From Streptomyces sp. GKU 895 (lineage in GTDB: Bacteria > Actinomycetota > Actinomycetes > Streptomycetales > Streptomycetaceae): a stretch of 64,000 nt of DNA. Position 1 is the first letter of the stretch, and each line of letters begins with the position of its first letter. Below, piece after piece: positions 35,549 to 51,605 of the stretch. Below the pieces are notes generated by a model that saw only the letters and a list, made by a program, of their open reading frames with translations, was not told the DNA's origin and made no database searches. Location: assembly GCA_002027195.1 (NCBI GenBank), contig MWJO01000009.1:62001-126000 (forward strand), given 5' to 3'. Made by a program: the position numbers and the translations under genes.

Positions 35549-36482
35549 CACAGGCCGGCGCAGGCGTACGCACGGCGCTCAGGGCGCTCCGGGACACGGT
35601 CCCGGGGCGCCCTTCGTCATGCCGCCCCAGGAGGTCCAGGACGGCGCTCGTCCTGCCGCGACGCCCCCGGACGCCGTCCGCGCCGTCACGTCCTCGTAGC
35701 CGCATGTTCGATTACCTGCCGAGTTACGGCCTCCCTCCACAGATTCACCGACTTTCTGCCGTCCACATCCTGGGGACTGCGAAGTTGTCCAGATCGCCGT
35801 CCACAGGAGGGCTGTTGAAAGACCATCAGGCCAGGTCAAGTGGTTGTGGATTCGTGGACGAGCGATCTCCACAGACTGTGGACGACGAAAAGATCCACAG
35901 GCTGTGCATCGAGTTGTCCACCGGCAACCCACAGGCTGAGCCAGGTTGTCCCCAGCGATCCCCAGCTTCTCCACATGGCTGTCCACTGTTCGGCAACGCG
36001 ACGCGGCTGCTCACCGTGTCGAGTGAAAGGCGTCACACGAAGGTGCCGGGTTGGGGTGTGGGAAACGCGGGTAAAGCTGGGGACGCAGCTGGGGAGAACT
36101 CGGCTCAACCTGTGCACGGGGTGTGCAGAACTTTCTGTTCTCCACAGACACCCCGAGTTGTCCACCGCCTCCGCCCACAGGGCCCGTGGACAAAATTTCT
36201 GGTCTGACCTGCGAAAACGCAGTTATCCACGGTATCCACAGCCCCTACTACTACTCCCAACTAGAGAGAGCTGGGAATCCGTTTCGAAGGGGGTCCTGTG
36301 CACAACTCGCTGTCCGGCTCCCGACTGCCCCTCGTCACGACTTGACCCCGAGAGGCACCTACTGTCAGTGGGGTGCGTCAGACTGTTCCCCGGTGTCCTT
36401 CCCCTCACAGGGGCCGACGACACCGAGACAGACGACGAGGCCAGGCAGAGCGAAGCGCCGGCAACAGCAGGAGGCGGCAACA
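35549..36482. other. oriC: chromosomal origin of replication oriC
   Basis: A 934-bp non-coding region between dnaA and dnaN with a dense DnaA-box cluster from about 35759 to 36240. Boxes with at most two mismatches to TTGTCCACA include 35759-35767, 35785-35793, 35797-35805, 35914-35922, 35967-35975, 35979-35987, 36138-36146, 36158-36166, 36223-36231 and 36232-36240. Opposite-strand boxes occur at 35845-35853, 35877-35885 and 36185-36193. Weaker ones are at 35865-35873, 35891-35899 and 35946-35954. There is a box-free gap of about 150 bp at 35988-36137. Boxes occur in both orientations, as described for Streptomyces oriC. The right end also contains the dnaN promoter. Confidence 0.95.
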
Positions 36483-37612
36483 GTGAAGATCCGGGTGGAA
36501 CGCGACGTACTCGCGGAGGCAGTGGCCTGGGCGGCACGCAGCCTCCCGGCCCGTCCGCCGGCGCCTGTCCTCGCCGCCTTCTGCTGAAGGCCGAGGACGG
36601 CCAGCTGAGCCTGTCCAGCTTCGACTACGAGGTCTCCGCGCGGGTGAGCGTCGAGGCCGAGGTCGAGGAGGAGGGCACGGTCCTGGTCTCCGGCCGCCTG
36701 CTCGCCGACATCTGCCGCGCCCTGCCCAACCGCCCGGTGGAGATTTCCACAGACGGTGTACGGGCGACCGTGGTCTGCGGCTCCTCGCGGTTCACCCTCC
36801 ACACCCTGCCGGTGGAGGAGTACCCGGCGCTGCCGCAGATGCCGACCGCGACCGGCACCGTCCCCGGTGAGGTCTTCGCCTCCGCCGCCGCCCAGGTCGC
36901 CATCGCGGCCGGACGCGACGACACGCTGCCGGTGCTGACCGGTGTGCGCATCGAGATCGAGGGCGACACCGTCACGCTGGCCTCCACCGACCGCTACCGC
37001 TTCGCGGTCCGCGAGTTCCTGTGGAAGCCGGAGAACCCCGAGGCGTCCGCGGTGGCCCTGGTGCCCGCCAAGACGCTCCTGGACACCGCCAAGGCCCTCA
37101 CGAGCGGCGACAGCGTCACCCTGGCGCTCTCCGGCTCGGGCGCGGGCGAGGGCCTCATCGGTTTCGAGGGCGCGGGCCGGCGTACCACCACGCGTCTGCT
37201 CGAGGGCGACCTCCCGAAGTACCGCACGTTGTTCCCGACCGAGTTCAACTCCGTCGCCGTGATCGAGACCGCCCCCTTCGTGGAGGCCGTCAAGCGTGTG
37301 GCCCTGGTCGCCGAGCGCAACACCCCGGTGCGGCTGAGCTTCGAGCAGGGCGTGCTGATCCTGGAGGCCGGTTCCAGCGACGACGCACAGGCTGTGGAGC
37401 GCGTCGACGCCAACCTCGACGGCGACGACATCTCGATCGCCTTCAACCCGACCTTCCTGCTGGACGGTCTGAGCGCCATCGACTCCCCGGTCGCCCAGCT
37501 GTCCTTCACGACGTCCACGAAGCCCGCGCTGCTCAGCGGCAAGCCGGCGCTGGACGCGGAGGCGGACGAGGCCTACAAGTACCTGATCATGCCGGTGCGG
37601 CTGAGCGGCTGA
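36483..37612 (+). CDS. dnaN: DNA polymerase III beta subunit (sliding clamp), frameshifted in this sequence
   Basis: Ring-shaped clamp tethering DNA polymerase III. It begins at GTG with VKIRVERDVLAEAVAWAARSLPARPPAPVLA. The frame then hits a stop at 36585-36587, while the remaining 340 or so residues continue in another frame from LLLKAEDGQLSLSSFDYEVS. One base (G) missing at about 36572-36578 explains this, restoring VLAGLLLKAEDG and a clamp of about 376 residues, the normal length. The three clamp folds and the C-terminus YKYLIMPVRLSG are intact. dnaN is essential and single-copy, so a sequence error is far more likely than a mutation. Confidence 0.93.
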
Positions 37613-37787
37613 GCGAGCGGAAGTTATCCCCAGGCTGTGGGCGCAAGGATCCGGGCCTGGGGAGAACCCGCAGGTGGGGGCGTTCGTATGAGCGCGTATG
37701 CCCACAGGTGTGCGTGAGCGTCCGGGTTTAGGCTCGGACGTAGGTACGAAGGTGCCACACACGCCACAGCAACCTAAGGAACAACTG

Positions 37788-38663
<876 letters not shown>

Positions 38664-38716
38664 TCCACAGGGCTGTTGAGAACAGTCCACAAGCCGGGGG
38701 AGGTCGGCGCCCGACC

Positions 38717-39838
38717 ATGCACGTCACGCATCTGTCGCTGGCCGACTTCCGCTCGTACGCCCGGGTCGAAGTTCCGCTCGACCCGGGCGTCACGGCCTTC
38801 GTCGGCCCCAACGGGCAGGGCAAGACGAACCTGGTCGAGGCGGTCGGCTATCTCGCCACCCTCGGCAGCCACCGCGTCTCCTCCGACGCTCCCCTGGTCC
38901 GCATGGGCGCCGACCGTGCGATCGTCCGGGCGCAGGTCCGGCAGGGCGACCGGCAGCAGCTGATCGAGCTGGAGCTGAACCCGGGCAAGGCGAACCGCGC
39001 GCGCATCAACAGGTCGTCGCAGGTCAGGCCGCGTGATGTGCTCGGCATCCTCAGGACGGTCCTGTTCGCCCCCGAGGACCTCGCCCTGGTGAAGGGCGAC
39101 CCCGGGGAGCGGCGGCGCTTCCTCGACGAGCTGATCACCGCCCGTTCCCCGCGCATGGCGGGCGTGCGCTCGGACTACGAGCGGGTCCTCAAGCAGCGCA
39201 ACACCCTGCTGAAGTCGGCGGCGCTCGCGCGTCGGCACGGCGGCCGCTCGATGGACCTGTCCACGCTCGACGTGTGGGACCAGCACCTCGCGCGCGTGGG
39301 TGCCGAGCTGCTCGCCCAGCGGCTCGACCTGATCGCCGCGATCCAGCCGCTGGCCGACAAGGCGTACGAGCAGCTGGCGCCCGGCGGCGGCCCGATCGCC
39401 CTGGAGTACAAGCCGTCGGCTCCGGGTGAGGCGCACACGCGTGAGGATCTCTACGAGCAGCTGATGGCGGCGCTCGCGGAGGCCCGTAAGCAGGAGATCG
39501 AGCGCGGTGTCACCCTCGTGGGCCCCCACAGGGACGATCTGCTGCTCAAACTCGGTCAGCTGCCCGCCAAGGGCTACGCCTCGCACGGGGAGTCCTGGTC
39601 GTACGCGCTGGCGTTGCGGCTGGCGTCGTACGACCTGCTGCGCGCGGAGGGCAACGAGCCGGTGCTGATCCTCGACGACGTGTTCGCCGAGCTGGACACC
39701 GGCGCCGGGAGCGGCTGGCGGAGCGTGGTGGCGCCCGGGGAGCAGGTGCTGGTGACGGCGGCGGTCGACGACGACGTACCGCATCTGCTGGTGGGGGCGC
39801 GGTATGCGGTGTCCGGTGGGGTGGTGGAGCGCGCGTGA
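38717..39838 (+). CDS. recF: DNA replication and repair protein RecF, small disturbed patch near C-terminus
   Basis: SMC-like ATPase that helps load RecA at gaps. The 373 residues have Walker [14 protein letters not shown], the signature around [13 protein letters not shown], and Walker [15 protein letters not shown]. After AELDT the sequence reads [15 protein letters not shown], whereas another frame over the same bases reads RRRERLAE, the usual sequence here. One base lost at about 39700 and two at about 39724 would explain it with the overall frame retained. The stop overlaps the DciA-like GTG by 4 bp. Confidence 0.92.
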   Translation: MHVTHLSLADFRSYARVEVPLDPGVTAFVGPNGQGKTNLVEAVGYLATLGSHRVSSDAPLVRMGADRAIVRAQVRQGDRQQLIELELNPGKANRARINRSSQVRPRDVLGILRTVLFAPEDLALVKGDPGERRRFLDELITARSPRMAGVRSDYERVLKQRNTLLKSAALARRHGGRSMDLSTLDVWDQHLARVGAELLAQRLDLIAAIQPLADKAYEQLAPGGGPIALEYKPSAPGEAHTREDLYEQLMAALAEARKQEIERGVTLVGPHRDDLLLKLGQLPAKGYASHGESWSYALALRLASYDLLRAEGNEPVLILDDVFAELDTGAGSGWRSVVAPGEQVLVTAAVDDDVPHLLVGARYAVSGGVVERA

Positions 39839-40365
39839 ACGCCGAGGAGCCGAAGAAGCAGGCGCCCGAGCCGTCCGGCATCGACCTCGCGCGTGTGGCG
39901 CTGCGCGCGGCCAAGGAGCAGGCACGCGCACGGGGGGACGCGGCGCAGCAGAAGAAGCAGGCGCGGCGGGGCGGTCTGCGCTCCGGCGCGCGCGCCGACG
40001 GGCGCGACCCGATGGCGCTGGGGTCGGCGATCAACCGGCTGATCAGTGAGCGGGGCTGGGAGGCGCCGGCGGCGGTCGGCGGGGTGATGGGGCGCTGGCC
40101 GGAGATCGTCGGAGAGAACCTCGCCAAGCACTGTGTGCCGCAGAAGTACGACGAGGACGAGCGGGTGCTGGTCGTGCAGTGCGACTCCACGGCGTGGGCG
40201 ACCCAGCTGCGTCACCTCGCGCCCGCCCTGGTCGCCCGTCTCAATGAGGATCTGGGCCAGGGCAGTGTGCGGATGATCAAAGTGCTCAACCCCGGCGGGC
40301 CCCCGCGGCGCTACGGCCCCTTGCGTGCCCCGGGCAGCACAGGCCCTGGTGACACCTACGGATGA
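39835..40365 (+). CDS. DciA-like protein (DUF721)
   Basis: A 176-residue protein with the DUF721 domain in its C-terminal half ([49 protein letters not shown]). DUF721 proteins include DciA, the predicted loader of the replicative helicase in bacteria lacking DnaC. The N-terminus is Ala/Lys/Arg-rich. It overlaps recF by 4 bp (GTGA) and lies upstream of gyrB, the usual actinobacterial position. Confidence 0.87.
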   Translation: MNAEEPKKQAPEPSGIDLARVALRAAKEQARARGDAAQQKKQARRGGLRSGARADGRDPMALGSAINRLISERGWEAPAAVGGVMGRWPEIVGENLAKHCVPQKYDEDERVLVVQCDSTAWATQLRHLAPALVARLNEDLGQGSVRMIKVLNPGGPPRRYGPLRAPGSTGPGDTYG

Positions 40366-42821
<2,456 letters not shown>

Positions 42822-42863
42822 GTCGGTCTCAGCTGACCGCACCAGGAAGGATCTTCACCAGCA

Positions 42864-45458
<2,595 letters not shown>

Positions 45459-45475
45459 CACGAGGAGTGAGTCAC

Positions 45476-46312
45476 GTGAGCGGAGCCACGGGCGCCGGAC
45501 CGTCCAGTACCCCTTCCGGTACGGACACGGACGACGGCGGTCGTGGCTCCGCCGCGCGTACGAACGCTGCGCGTACGACCGACGCGCACGCCACGGACGG
45601 GCGGGGCACGGACGGGCGGGCGACGGATTCGCACACGACCCAGCTCAAGGCGATCAAGGTGCCCGCCAAGGACTCTCCCTCGCCCGACGCACCTGGATCA
45701 CAGGGGGGAACTGTGACGGACACCCGAGGCCCGCAGACCCAGCAGTACGCGGCCGGCGCGGGCCCGGCTGCTCCGGGCCCACAGCCGCAGCCGCCGGCCC
45801 AGCAGCCGCCGTCGCCGCTGCCGGGGGAACGCCGGCCGGAACAGGCCGCGGGCCCTTACCACCCGCCGCAGGCCTACCCGGCGCAGGCCGCCGCCACCGG
45901 CGCCGTACGCCGGCCGCGCACCGGCGCGCGCACCACGCCGCGCACCCGCAAGGCGCGGCTGCGGGTGGCCAAGGCCGACCCGTGGTCGGTGATGAAGGTC
46001 AGCTTCCTGCTCTCCATCGCGCTCGGCATCTGCACGATCGTCGCGGCCGCCGTGCTGTGGATGGTCATGGACGCGATGGGCGTCTTCTCGACGGTCGGCG
46101 GCACGATCTCGGAGGCGACCGGCTCGAACGAGTCCAACGGCTTCGACCTGCAGTCGTTCCTCTCCCTGCCCAACGTCCTGATGTTCACGACGATCATCGC
46201 GGTTATCGACGTCGTCCTCGCGACGGCCCTCGCGACGCTCGGCGCGTTCATCTACAACCTCTCCGCGGGCTTCGTCGGCGGCGTCGAGCTGACGCTCGCC
46301 GAGGACGAGTAA
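45476..46312 (+). CDS. DUF3566 domain-containing membrane protein
   Basis: A 278-residue protein. The first 165 residues are a low-complexity Thr/Asp/Gly/Ala and Pro/Gln-rich region. A C-terminal DUF3566 domain follows with two membrane helices (about 185-205 SFLLSIALGICTIVAAAVLW and 235-265). The start used is the GTG 8 bp after GAGGAG, giving MSGATGAGPSS. It directly follows gyrA, as in other actinobacteria where the mycobacterial counterpart is Rv0007-like. Function is unknown. The stop lies 100 bp before tRNA-Ile. Confidence 0.85.
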   Translation: MSGATGAGPSSTPSGTDTDDGGRGSAARTNAARTTDAHATDGRGTDGRATDSHTTQLKAIKVPAKDSPSPDAPGSQGGTVTDTRGPQTQQYAAGAGPAAPGPQPQPPAQQPPSPLPGERRPEQAAGPYHPPQAYPAQAAATGAVRRPRTGARTTPRTRKARLRVAKADPWSVMKVSFLLSIALGICTIVAAAVLWMVMDAMGVFSTVGGTISEATGSNESNGFDLQSFLSLPNVLMFTTIIAVIDVVLATALATLGAFIYNLSAGFVGGVELTLAEDE

Positions 46313-46412
46313 GAGGACGAGTAAGCGGCCCTGACTATCGATTTTGGGACTGCCCCGGTCGTGCGCTAATCTTCAGGAGTCAGCGCGCGGGACACACACC
46401 GCAGAGCGCGGC

Positions 46413-46489
46413 GGGGCTATAGCTCAGTTGGTTAGAGCGCATCCCTGATAAGGATGAGGCCACAGGTTCAAATCCTGTTAGCCCCACCA
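46413..46489 (+). tRNA. tRNA-Ile (GAT anticodon), 3' half carried by the integrated element
   Basis: A complete 77-nt cloverleaf. The acceptor stem is GGGGCTA/TAGCCCC, the D arm is AGCTCAGTTGGTTAGAGC, and the anticodon GAT is at 46447-46449. The T arm is ACAGGTTCAAATCCTGT, with discriminator A and an encoded CCA. From 46444 onward the sequence is repeated at attR, so the 3' half was supplied by the integrating element and restores a functional tRNA. Confidence 0.96.
46444..46487 (+). repeat. attL: attL, 44-bp direct repeat in tRNA-Ile
   Basis: Identical over 44 bp to 58466-58509, running from the anticodon stem to the first base of CCA. This is the expected crossover region of a tRNA-targeting tyrosine integrase. 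Confidence 0.93.
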
Positions 46490-46492
46490 GCG

Positions 46493-46528
46493 AAAAGACC
46501 CCCGGTCCACTAGGGCCGGGGGTCTTTT
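46493..46528 (+). terminator. terminator after tRNA-Ile
   Basis: A 13-bp inverted repeat (AAAAGACCCCCGG) with a 10-nt loop, ending in TTTT. A similar but different hairpin follows attR, so both the element and the host supply a terminator. Confidence 0.8.
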
Positions 46529-46552
46529 GACACCCATCGTTGACACCAACAG
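46528..46552 (+). promoter_or_regulatory. candidate integrase arm sites, attL side
   Basis: TGACACCC (46528) and TGACACCA (46541) are direct repeats with 13-bp spacing, between the tRNA terminator and int. The same motif pair with the same spacing occurs near attR. Confidence 0.5.
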
Positions 46553-46558
46553 CGGCGG

Positions 46559-47716
46559 TCAGCCGATGAGCGGATCTTCCAGAAGCTCCGCGAGCATCGC
46601 GACCGCTTCCCGCTCGCTGTCGCCGACGACGTGGGTGTACACGTCCATGGTCATGCTGATCTGGCTGTGCCGAAGGATCGCCTGGGCAACCTTGGGATGC
46701 ACCTTCAGGAAGGCCAGCAGCGAGCCACAGGTGTGCCGCGCGAGTCGAACTGTGATGCGGCGCACGCCGGCACGCTGCACGAGACGGTTGAAGGCACGGG
46801 AGAAGCCCACCGGGTCGGTCAGGCCGCCACGCTCGGACGAGAAGATCACGTCATGATCCGGCTCTTGGTGCCAGTCCTCACCCACGATCTTCCGTTCCAG
46901 CTCCTGAAGCTCCCGGCGCTCCTCCAGGGCACGAGCGCAGAACTCGGGAAGCGGCAGGGTGGCCTGTGACGAGTCCGTCTTGAGATCCTTGAGGATCAGG
47001 CCCACCCCCTTCTTGCGCTGCACCTGCTTGACCGGCGTGAACTGGCGGCCCTCGAAGTCGACGTCTTGCCACCGCAGACCGAGCAGCTCACTCCGCCGCA
47101 GGCCGAGGACAAGCACCAGGACACAGGCCGCATAGAAGCGGTGAGCCCGGACCGCGCGGAGGAACGTGATCGCCTCACGGGCGTTCCATGCCGTTCCCTT
47201 GTCCTTGCTGACCTTGGGCATGTCGACCAGCAAGGCGACGTTGCGCGTCAGGATCTCTTCCTTGATCGCTCGGTTCAGGGCATTCCGCAGCGTGCGGAGC
47301 ACCTCGAACCGCGTTGCGGCGGGAACCTTCTCCCGCGTGAGCGTCGCCATGAAGGCCCGCACCTGAGCAGCCGACAGACGAGCGAGCGACTTTTTCCCCA
47401 GGTGTGGACGAAGGTAGAGGCGCACCTTGGACTCGTACTTCTCGTAGGTGTTGTCCTCCCGGACCGGCTTCACGATGTGCTCAATCCAGTAGTCGAGCCA
47501 CTCCCCGACCGACCAGGCCCGAGAAGGCACAGGGATGCCGTTGCGCTCCTGATCCTGGAGCTTGCCAAGCTTCTCGTTCGCTTCGTCCCACGTGGCGCCG
47601 TAGACGGTCTTACGGACGCGGTTGCCGTCCGTGTCGGTGACGTACGCGCGGCCCATGTAGCGGCCGTCCGCCCGCCTTGAGATCGTGCCCCCGCCGTTGG
47701 GGCGCCTCTTGGCCAT
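46559..47716 (-). CDS. int: tyrosine site-specific integrase
   Basis: Recombinase that integrates and excises the element, 385 residues. It has an N-terminal arm-binding domain (ISRRADGRYMGRAYVTD), a core-binding domain (about 70-165), and a catalytic domain. Catalytic residues seen are Arg in LGLRRSELLGL, ARHTCGSLL (box II), His in ILRHSQISMTMDVYTH, and the nucleophile Tyr in DVYTH. The box II position that is usually His (HxLR) is Arg here (VRLARHT). It ends 72 bp from attL and its start overlaps the xis stop, so the two are coupled. Confidence 0.93.
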   Translation of the reverse strand: MAKRRPNGGGTISRRADGRYMGRAYVTDTDGNRVRKTVYGATWDEANEKLGKLQDQERNGIPVPSRAWSVGEWLDYWIEHIVKPVREDNTYEKYESKVRLYLRPHLGKKSLARLSAAQVRAFMATLTREKVPAATRFEVLRTLRNALNRAIKEEILTRNVALLVDMPKVSKDKGTAWNAREAITFLRAVRAHRFYAACVLVLVLGLRRSELLGLRWQDVDFEGRQFTPVKQVQRKKGVGLILKDLKTDSSQATLPLPEFCARALEERRELQELERKIVGEDWHQEPDHDVIFSSERGGLTDPVGFSRAFNRLVQRAGVRRITVRLARHTCGSLLAFLKVHPKVAQAILRHSQISMTMDVYTHVVGDSEREAVAMLAELLEDPLIG

Positions 47717-47906
47717 CAGGCAGCCCTCTCGATCTGTCCTCGGATGAAGTCCGCGACCGCATCGGCCGGGATACGACGGCAGCCGTCGACTTTGATCGAG
47801 ACCAGGCGGTGGGTGCGGATCAGGTCGTAGACCTTGGTCCGGCTGAGCTTGAGCCGCGCCATGACTTCCGAAACCTTCAGCAGCTCGGGGGCGGCGGTGG
47901 CGGCGC

Positions 47907-47910
<4 letters not shown>
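47716..47910 (-). CDS. xis: excisionase/helix-turn-helix DNA-binding protein
   Basis: A 64-residue MerR/Xis-type winged helix protein. LLKVSEVMARLKLSRTKVYDLIRTHRLVSIKVDGCRRIPADAVADFI is the typical excisionase fold, and it directly precedes int. It overlaps repSA (4 bp) and int (1 bp), so all three are on one transcript. By analogy to pSAM2 it bends attachment-site DNA to direct excision. Confidence 0.88.
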
Positions 47911-49297
<1,387 letters not shown>

Positions 49298-49301
<4 letters not shown>

Positions 49302-49954
49302 GCAGCCACCTCCAGCCGGGAGGCGAGCAGGGCGCGGCCGATCCATTCGGTGTAGGCCGGGGGGATGCACTCGCGGATGCCGTCGCGGTTCATCCAGGGC
49401 ACGCCCATGACCTGGCGGGCGAGGGCGACGCCGGAGAAGTTGCCGATGAACTGGCCGTAGTGGCCGGGCGGGACGGGGCGGCCCATCTTGGCCTGCGGGG
49501 CGGTGTGCCGGGGGTGGCGGGGCTGGACGAGGTGGAAGCCGCCGCCGATCTCGAAGTAGCGGTGACGGTAGGTGGCCAGGCCGAACATGCCCCCGCACAG
49601 CAGGACCGGAGTGCGCAGCTTCGGCAGTGCACCGCGGACGTTCTCAATGACGAACGGTCGGCCGGTCGCCTCCAGTGCGGTACGGGTCGGGCCGATCAGG
49701 TCCGGGTGGTCGTTGCCCTGAAGACGCTGGCAGTCGCTGTCGAACTGGCAGGGTGGGGAAGCGTGGATGAAGTCGAATTCCGCGCCGTGCTCGCGGACGA
49801 AGGCGAGCGCGTCAGCCTGGATGAACGTGTAGGGGTAACGGGGCTGCGGGGCGAGGTCGACTCCGGTCACGTCGAACCCGGCATCGGCGTAGCCCTTGGC
49901 GGCGCCGCCCTGGCAGCAGTACAGGTCCAGAACCCTCAGCCGGAGGCTGGTCAT
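49298..49954 (-). CDS. DNA (cytosine-5-)-methyltransferase-like protein
   Basis: A 218-residue protein with C5-methyltransferase motifs: LRVLDLYCCQGGAAKGYADAGF (motif I, SAM binding), ASPPCQ with the catalytic cysteine (motif IV), FVIENVRGA (motif VI), and a late GNFSGVALARQVMGV segment. It is shorter than full M.HsdC5 enzymes (300 or more) because the target-recognition region is reduced. No restriction enzyme gene is nearby, so it appears to be an orphan. A GGGAGGTGACGGCC ribosome site precedes the ATG. It may protect the element from host restriction or mark it during transfer. Confidence 0.8.
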
Positions 49955-49959
49955 GGCCG

Positions 49960-50139
49960 TCACCTCCCGGCCCGGACGAGGGCGGCACGGTGCGTGAGCC
50001 CGGTGCCCTGGCAGGCGTGGCAGACGACGCGGAGCAGGACGCGGGAGCCGTCGGGGTGGCGGTCGCCAGTCGTGATCGCGACGACGGGGAAGCCGCCGCA
50101 GTTGCGGCAGACCGGACGGTTCGAGGCGCGGGCAGGCAT
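49960..50139 (-). CDS. small zinc-ribbon-like protein
   Basis: A 59-residue frame between the methyltransferase gene and the next membrane protein gene. Two Cys pairs, VCRNCGG and VCHACQGTG, suggest one bound zinc ion; the second resembles a DnaJ-type zinc repeat. It begins at ATG and ends 6 bp before the methyltransferase start. Sequence pattern and tight spacing support it as a gene. Function is unknown. Confidence 0.65.
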   Translation of the reverse strand: MPARASNRPVCRNCGGFPVVAITTGDRHPDGSRVLLRVVCHACQGTGLTHRAALVRAGR

Positions 50140-50232
50140 GATGAAGGTCCCCTTTCGGGTCCGTTGGATCGGGAAGGTGGGAAGCCGTCCGGGGCGGCGG
50201 TTCTTTGGCGAGAGAGCCGCCCCGGACGGGCA

Positions 50233-50526
50233 CTATTTCTTGAGCGTGCGTGGTTCCTTCTTGCGCCTGATCGTGTAGCTGACGCCGCAGGTGGCCGACA
50301 GGACCGAGACGATCGACGCGGCGACGATCTGTGCGACGAACGCGATCACCAGCAGCACCGCGACGGAACCGGCGGTGATCAGCAGGGTCAGGACGATCGG
50401 GCCGGTGTAGGAGCGGGGAGCCTGCTGCACGATGACGACCTGCCTCATGTCGGTGCCGGGCGGGATCTGCCGGTATAGGTCGGCGGGGATGTGCCCGGCG
50501 CGAAGCTGATCCTCGGGCAACTGCAT
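50233..50526 (-). CDS. small Spd-like membrane protein
   Basis: A 97-residue protein with a polar N-terminus (IPADLYRQIPPGTDM), two closely spaced membrane segments between about residues 43 and 85, and a basic C-terminal end RRKKEPRTLKK. Size, topology and position in the transfer operon match the Spd spread proteins of AICEs, which act with TraB in moving DNA along the recipient mycelium. Similarity to a particular Spd protein was not established. Confidence 0.65.
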   Translation of the reverse strand: MQLPEDQLRAGHIPADLYRQIPPGTDMRQVVIVQQAPRSYTGPIVLTLLITAGSVAVLLVIAFVAQIVAASIVSVLSATCGVSYTIRRKKEPRTLKK

Positions 50527-50545
50527 GACCAGGTCTCCTCTCGCG

Positions 50546-50731
50546 TCAGGCGGTGCAGCGGTGGGTGCGGGCGGCGAGTTCAGCGGCCGAGCGGTCGCGG
50601 TGTTCGGTGGAGAACCCGCAGTCGGGGGCAGTGCACGCGGCGGTGTGCTTGGTCTGGCCGCGTCCGTTGTTGAACGTGCCGACCCTCACCGGGCCGATGC
50701 GGATCACGTCGTAGAAGCGGTTCGGGCGCAC
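50546..50731 (-). CDS. mobile element transfer protein (SpdA-like)
   Basis: A 61-residue protein, RFYDVIRIGPVRVGTFNNGRG then HTAACTAPDCGFSTEHRDRSAAELAARTHRC. The C..C..C/H residues and the sequence pattern are those of small AICE proteins annotated as mobile element transfer proteins. It starts at GTG after GGAGGTTCACCC. It lies between the DUF2637 protein gene and the membrane protein at 50233. Confidence 0.75.
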   Translation of the reverse strand: MRPNRFYDVIRIGPVRVGTFNNGRGQTKHTAACTAPDCGFSTEHRDRSAAELAARTHRCTA

Positions 50732-50750
50732 GGGTGAACCTCCTTGTGAA

Positions 50751-51389
50751 TTAGGCGAGTTGGGCGGCGATGGCGCCGGCAAGGTCTTCCGGGATGCCGA
50801 GCCGGGCGCGCAGGGTGGCGGTGTCGATGTCGGACCCGGTGCGGGTGCGGTGTTCGGTGGCGACCTTGCGCGCGTGGTCGACCAGGGCCGGGGGCACGGT
50901 CATGGCCGGTGCCGCTTCGGGCAGAGCCGGGGCCGGTTCCAGCGTGGTGATCTCCGGCGCCGGGGCGGATGCCTCGGGGCGGTCGAGGTCGACAACCGGC
51001 GCAGACCGGGGCGCCGGGGCCGGGATGTGGTCGGCTGGTTGGTGGGCGAGGAGGGTGCCGCCGAGGAAGGCGAGCGCGGGCCAGCCGGCGACGAGGATGC
51101 GTAGCCAGTCGGGTACGTGGTCGAGGTCGAGGAGTCCGGCGGTGGCGATGTTGGCGCCGAGGGATGCGACCAGGGCGATCAGGAACCAGAACCAGGCCAG
51201 CCCTGAGCGTTCGGTGCGCAGTCGGCGCCACACGGCGACCAAGAGCAGGTCGACCGAGACGGGGTAGGCCCAGGCCTTCCAGCCGGTCTGTCCGGCCGCT
51301 TCGGCGAGGTCGTGCAGGTGGGCGAAGGACAGGGCACCGGCGATCACGGCCTGAACGAGTACGGCGTCCGGGCGAACCGAGCGGGTCAT
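50751..51389 (-). CDS. DUF2637 domain membrane protein (SpdB-like)
   Basis: A 212-residue protein. DUF2637 at about 1-115 has four hydrophobic helices (VQAVIAGALSFAHLHDLA; AYPVSVDLLLVAVW; GLAWFWFLIALVASLGANIATAGLL; ILVAGWPALAFLGGTLL). A Pro/Ala linker follows, then a C-terminal DNA-binding-like segment (VATEHRTRTGSDIDTATLRARLGI). DUF2637 proteins are regular members of AICE and plasmid transfer operons, where SpdB proteins form membrane complexes with TraB. It is an inferred spread protein. Confidence 0.82.
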   Translation of the reverse strand: MTRSVRPDAVLVQAVIAGALSFAHLHDLAEAAGQTGWKAWAYPVSVDLLLVAVWRRLRTERSGLAWFWFLIALVASLGANIATAGLLDLDHVPDWLRILVAGWPALAFLGGTLLAHQPADHIPAPAPRSAPVVDLDRPEASAPAPEITTLEPAPALPEAAPAMTVPPALVDHARKVATEHRTRTGSDIDTATLRARLGIPEDLAGAIAAQLA

Positions 51390-51417
51390 GTCCTCACCTC
51401 CTTCAGGGGGTTGGGGT

Positions 51418-51603
51418 TCAGCCGGTGGTGGCCTCTCCGGAGCCGAGGCAGGCCAGGCACAGGCCGGTCTGTCGACCGACGACCCGTTGCCTGCGGCCGA
51501 CGCGGACGGTGCGGGAGACCTCTCCCGTGCCGTGGCAGGTCGGGCACTTGACCGGCTTCGGTTCGGCGGTCGGCGGGCGGGCGGGCTTCTTCGCGGTGGC
51601 CAT
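51418..51603 (-). CDS. small Cys-rich protein
   Basis: A 61-residue basic protein. CPTCHGTGEV and CLACLGSGEA are two CxxCxGxG repeats as in the DnaJ zinc-binding domain. It starts at ATG just downstream of the small hypothetical gene (2-bp gap) and precedes the DUF2637 gene. Cys-rich peptides of this type recur in AICE operons; their role is unknown. Confidence 0.68.
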   Translation of the reverse strand: MATAKKPARPPTAEPKPVKCPTCHGTGEVSRTVRVGRRQRVVGRQTGLCLACLGSGEATTG

Positions 51604-51605
51604 GG

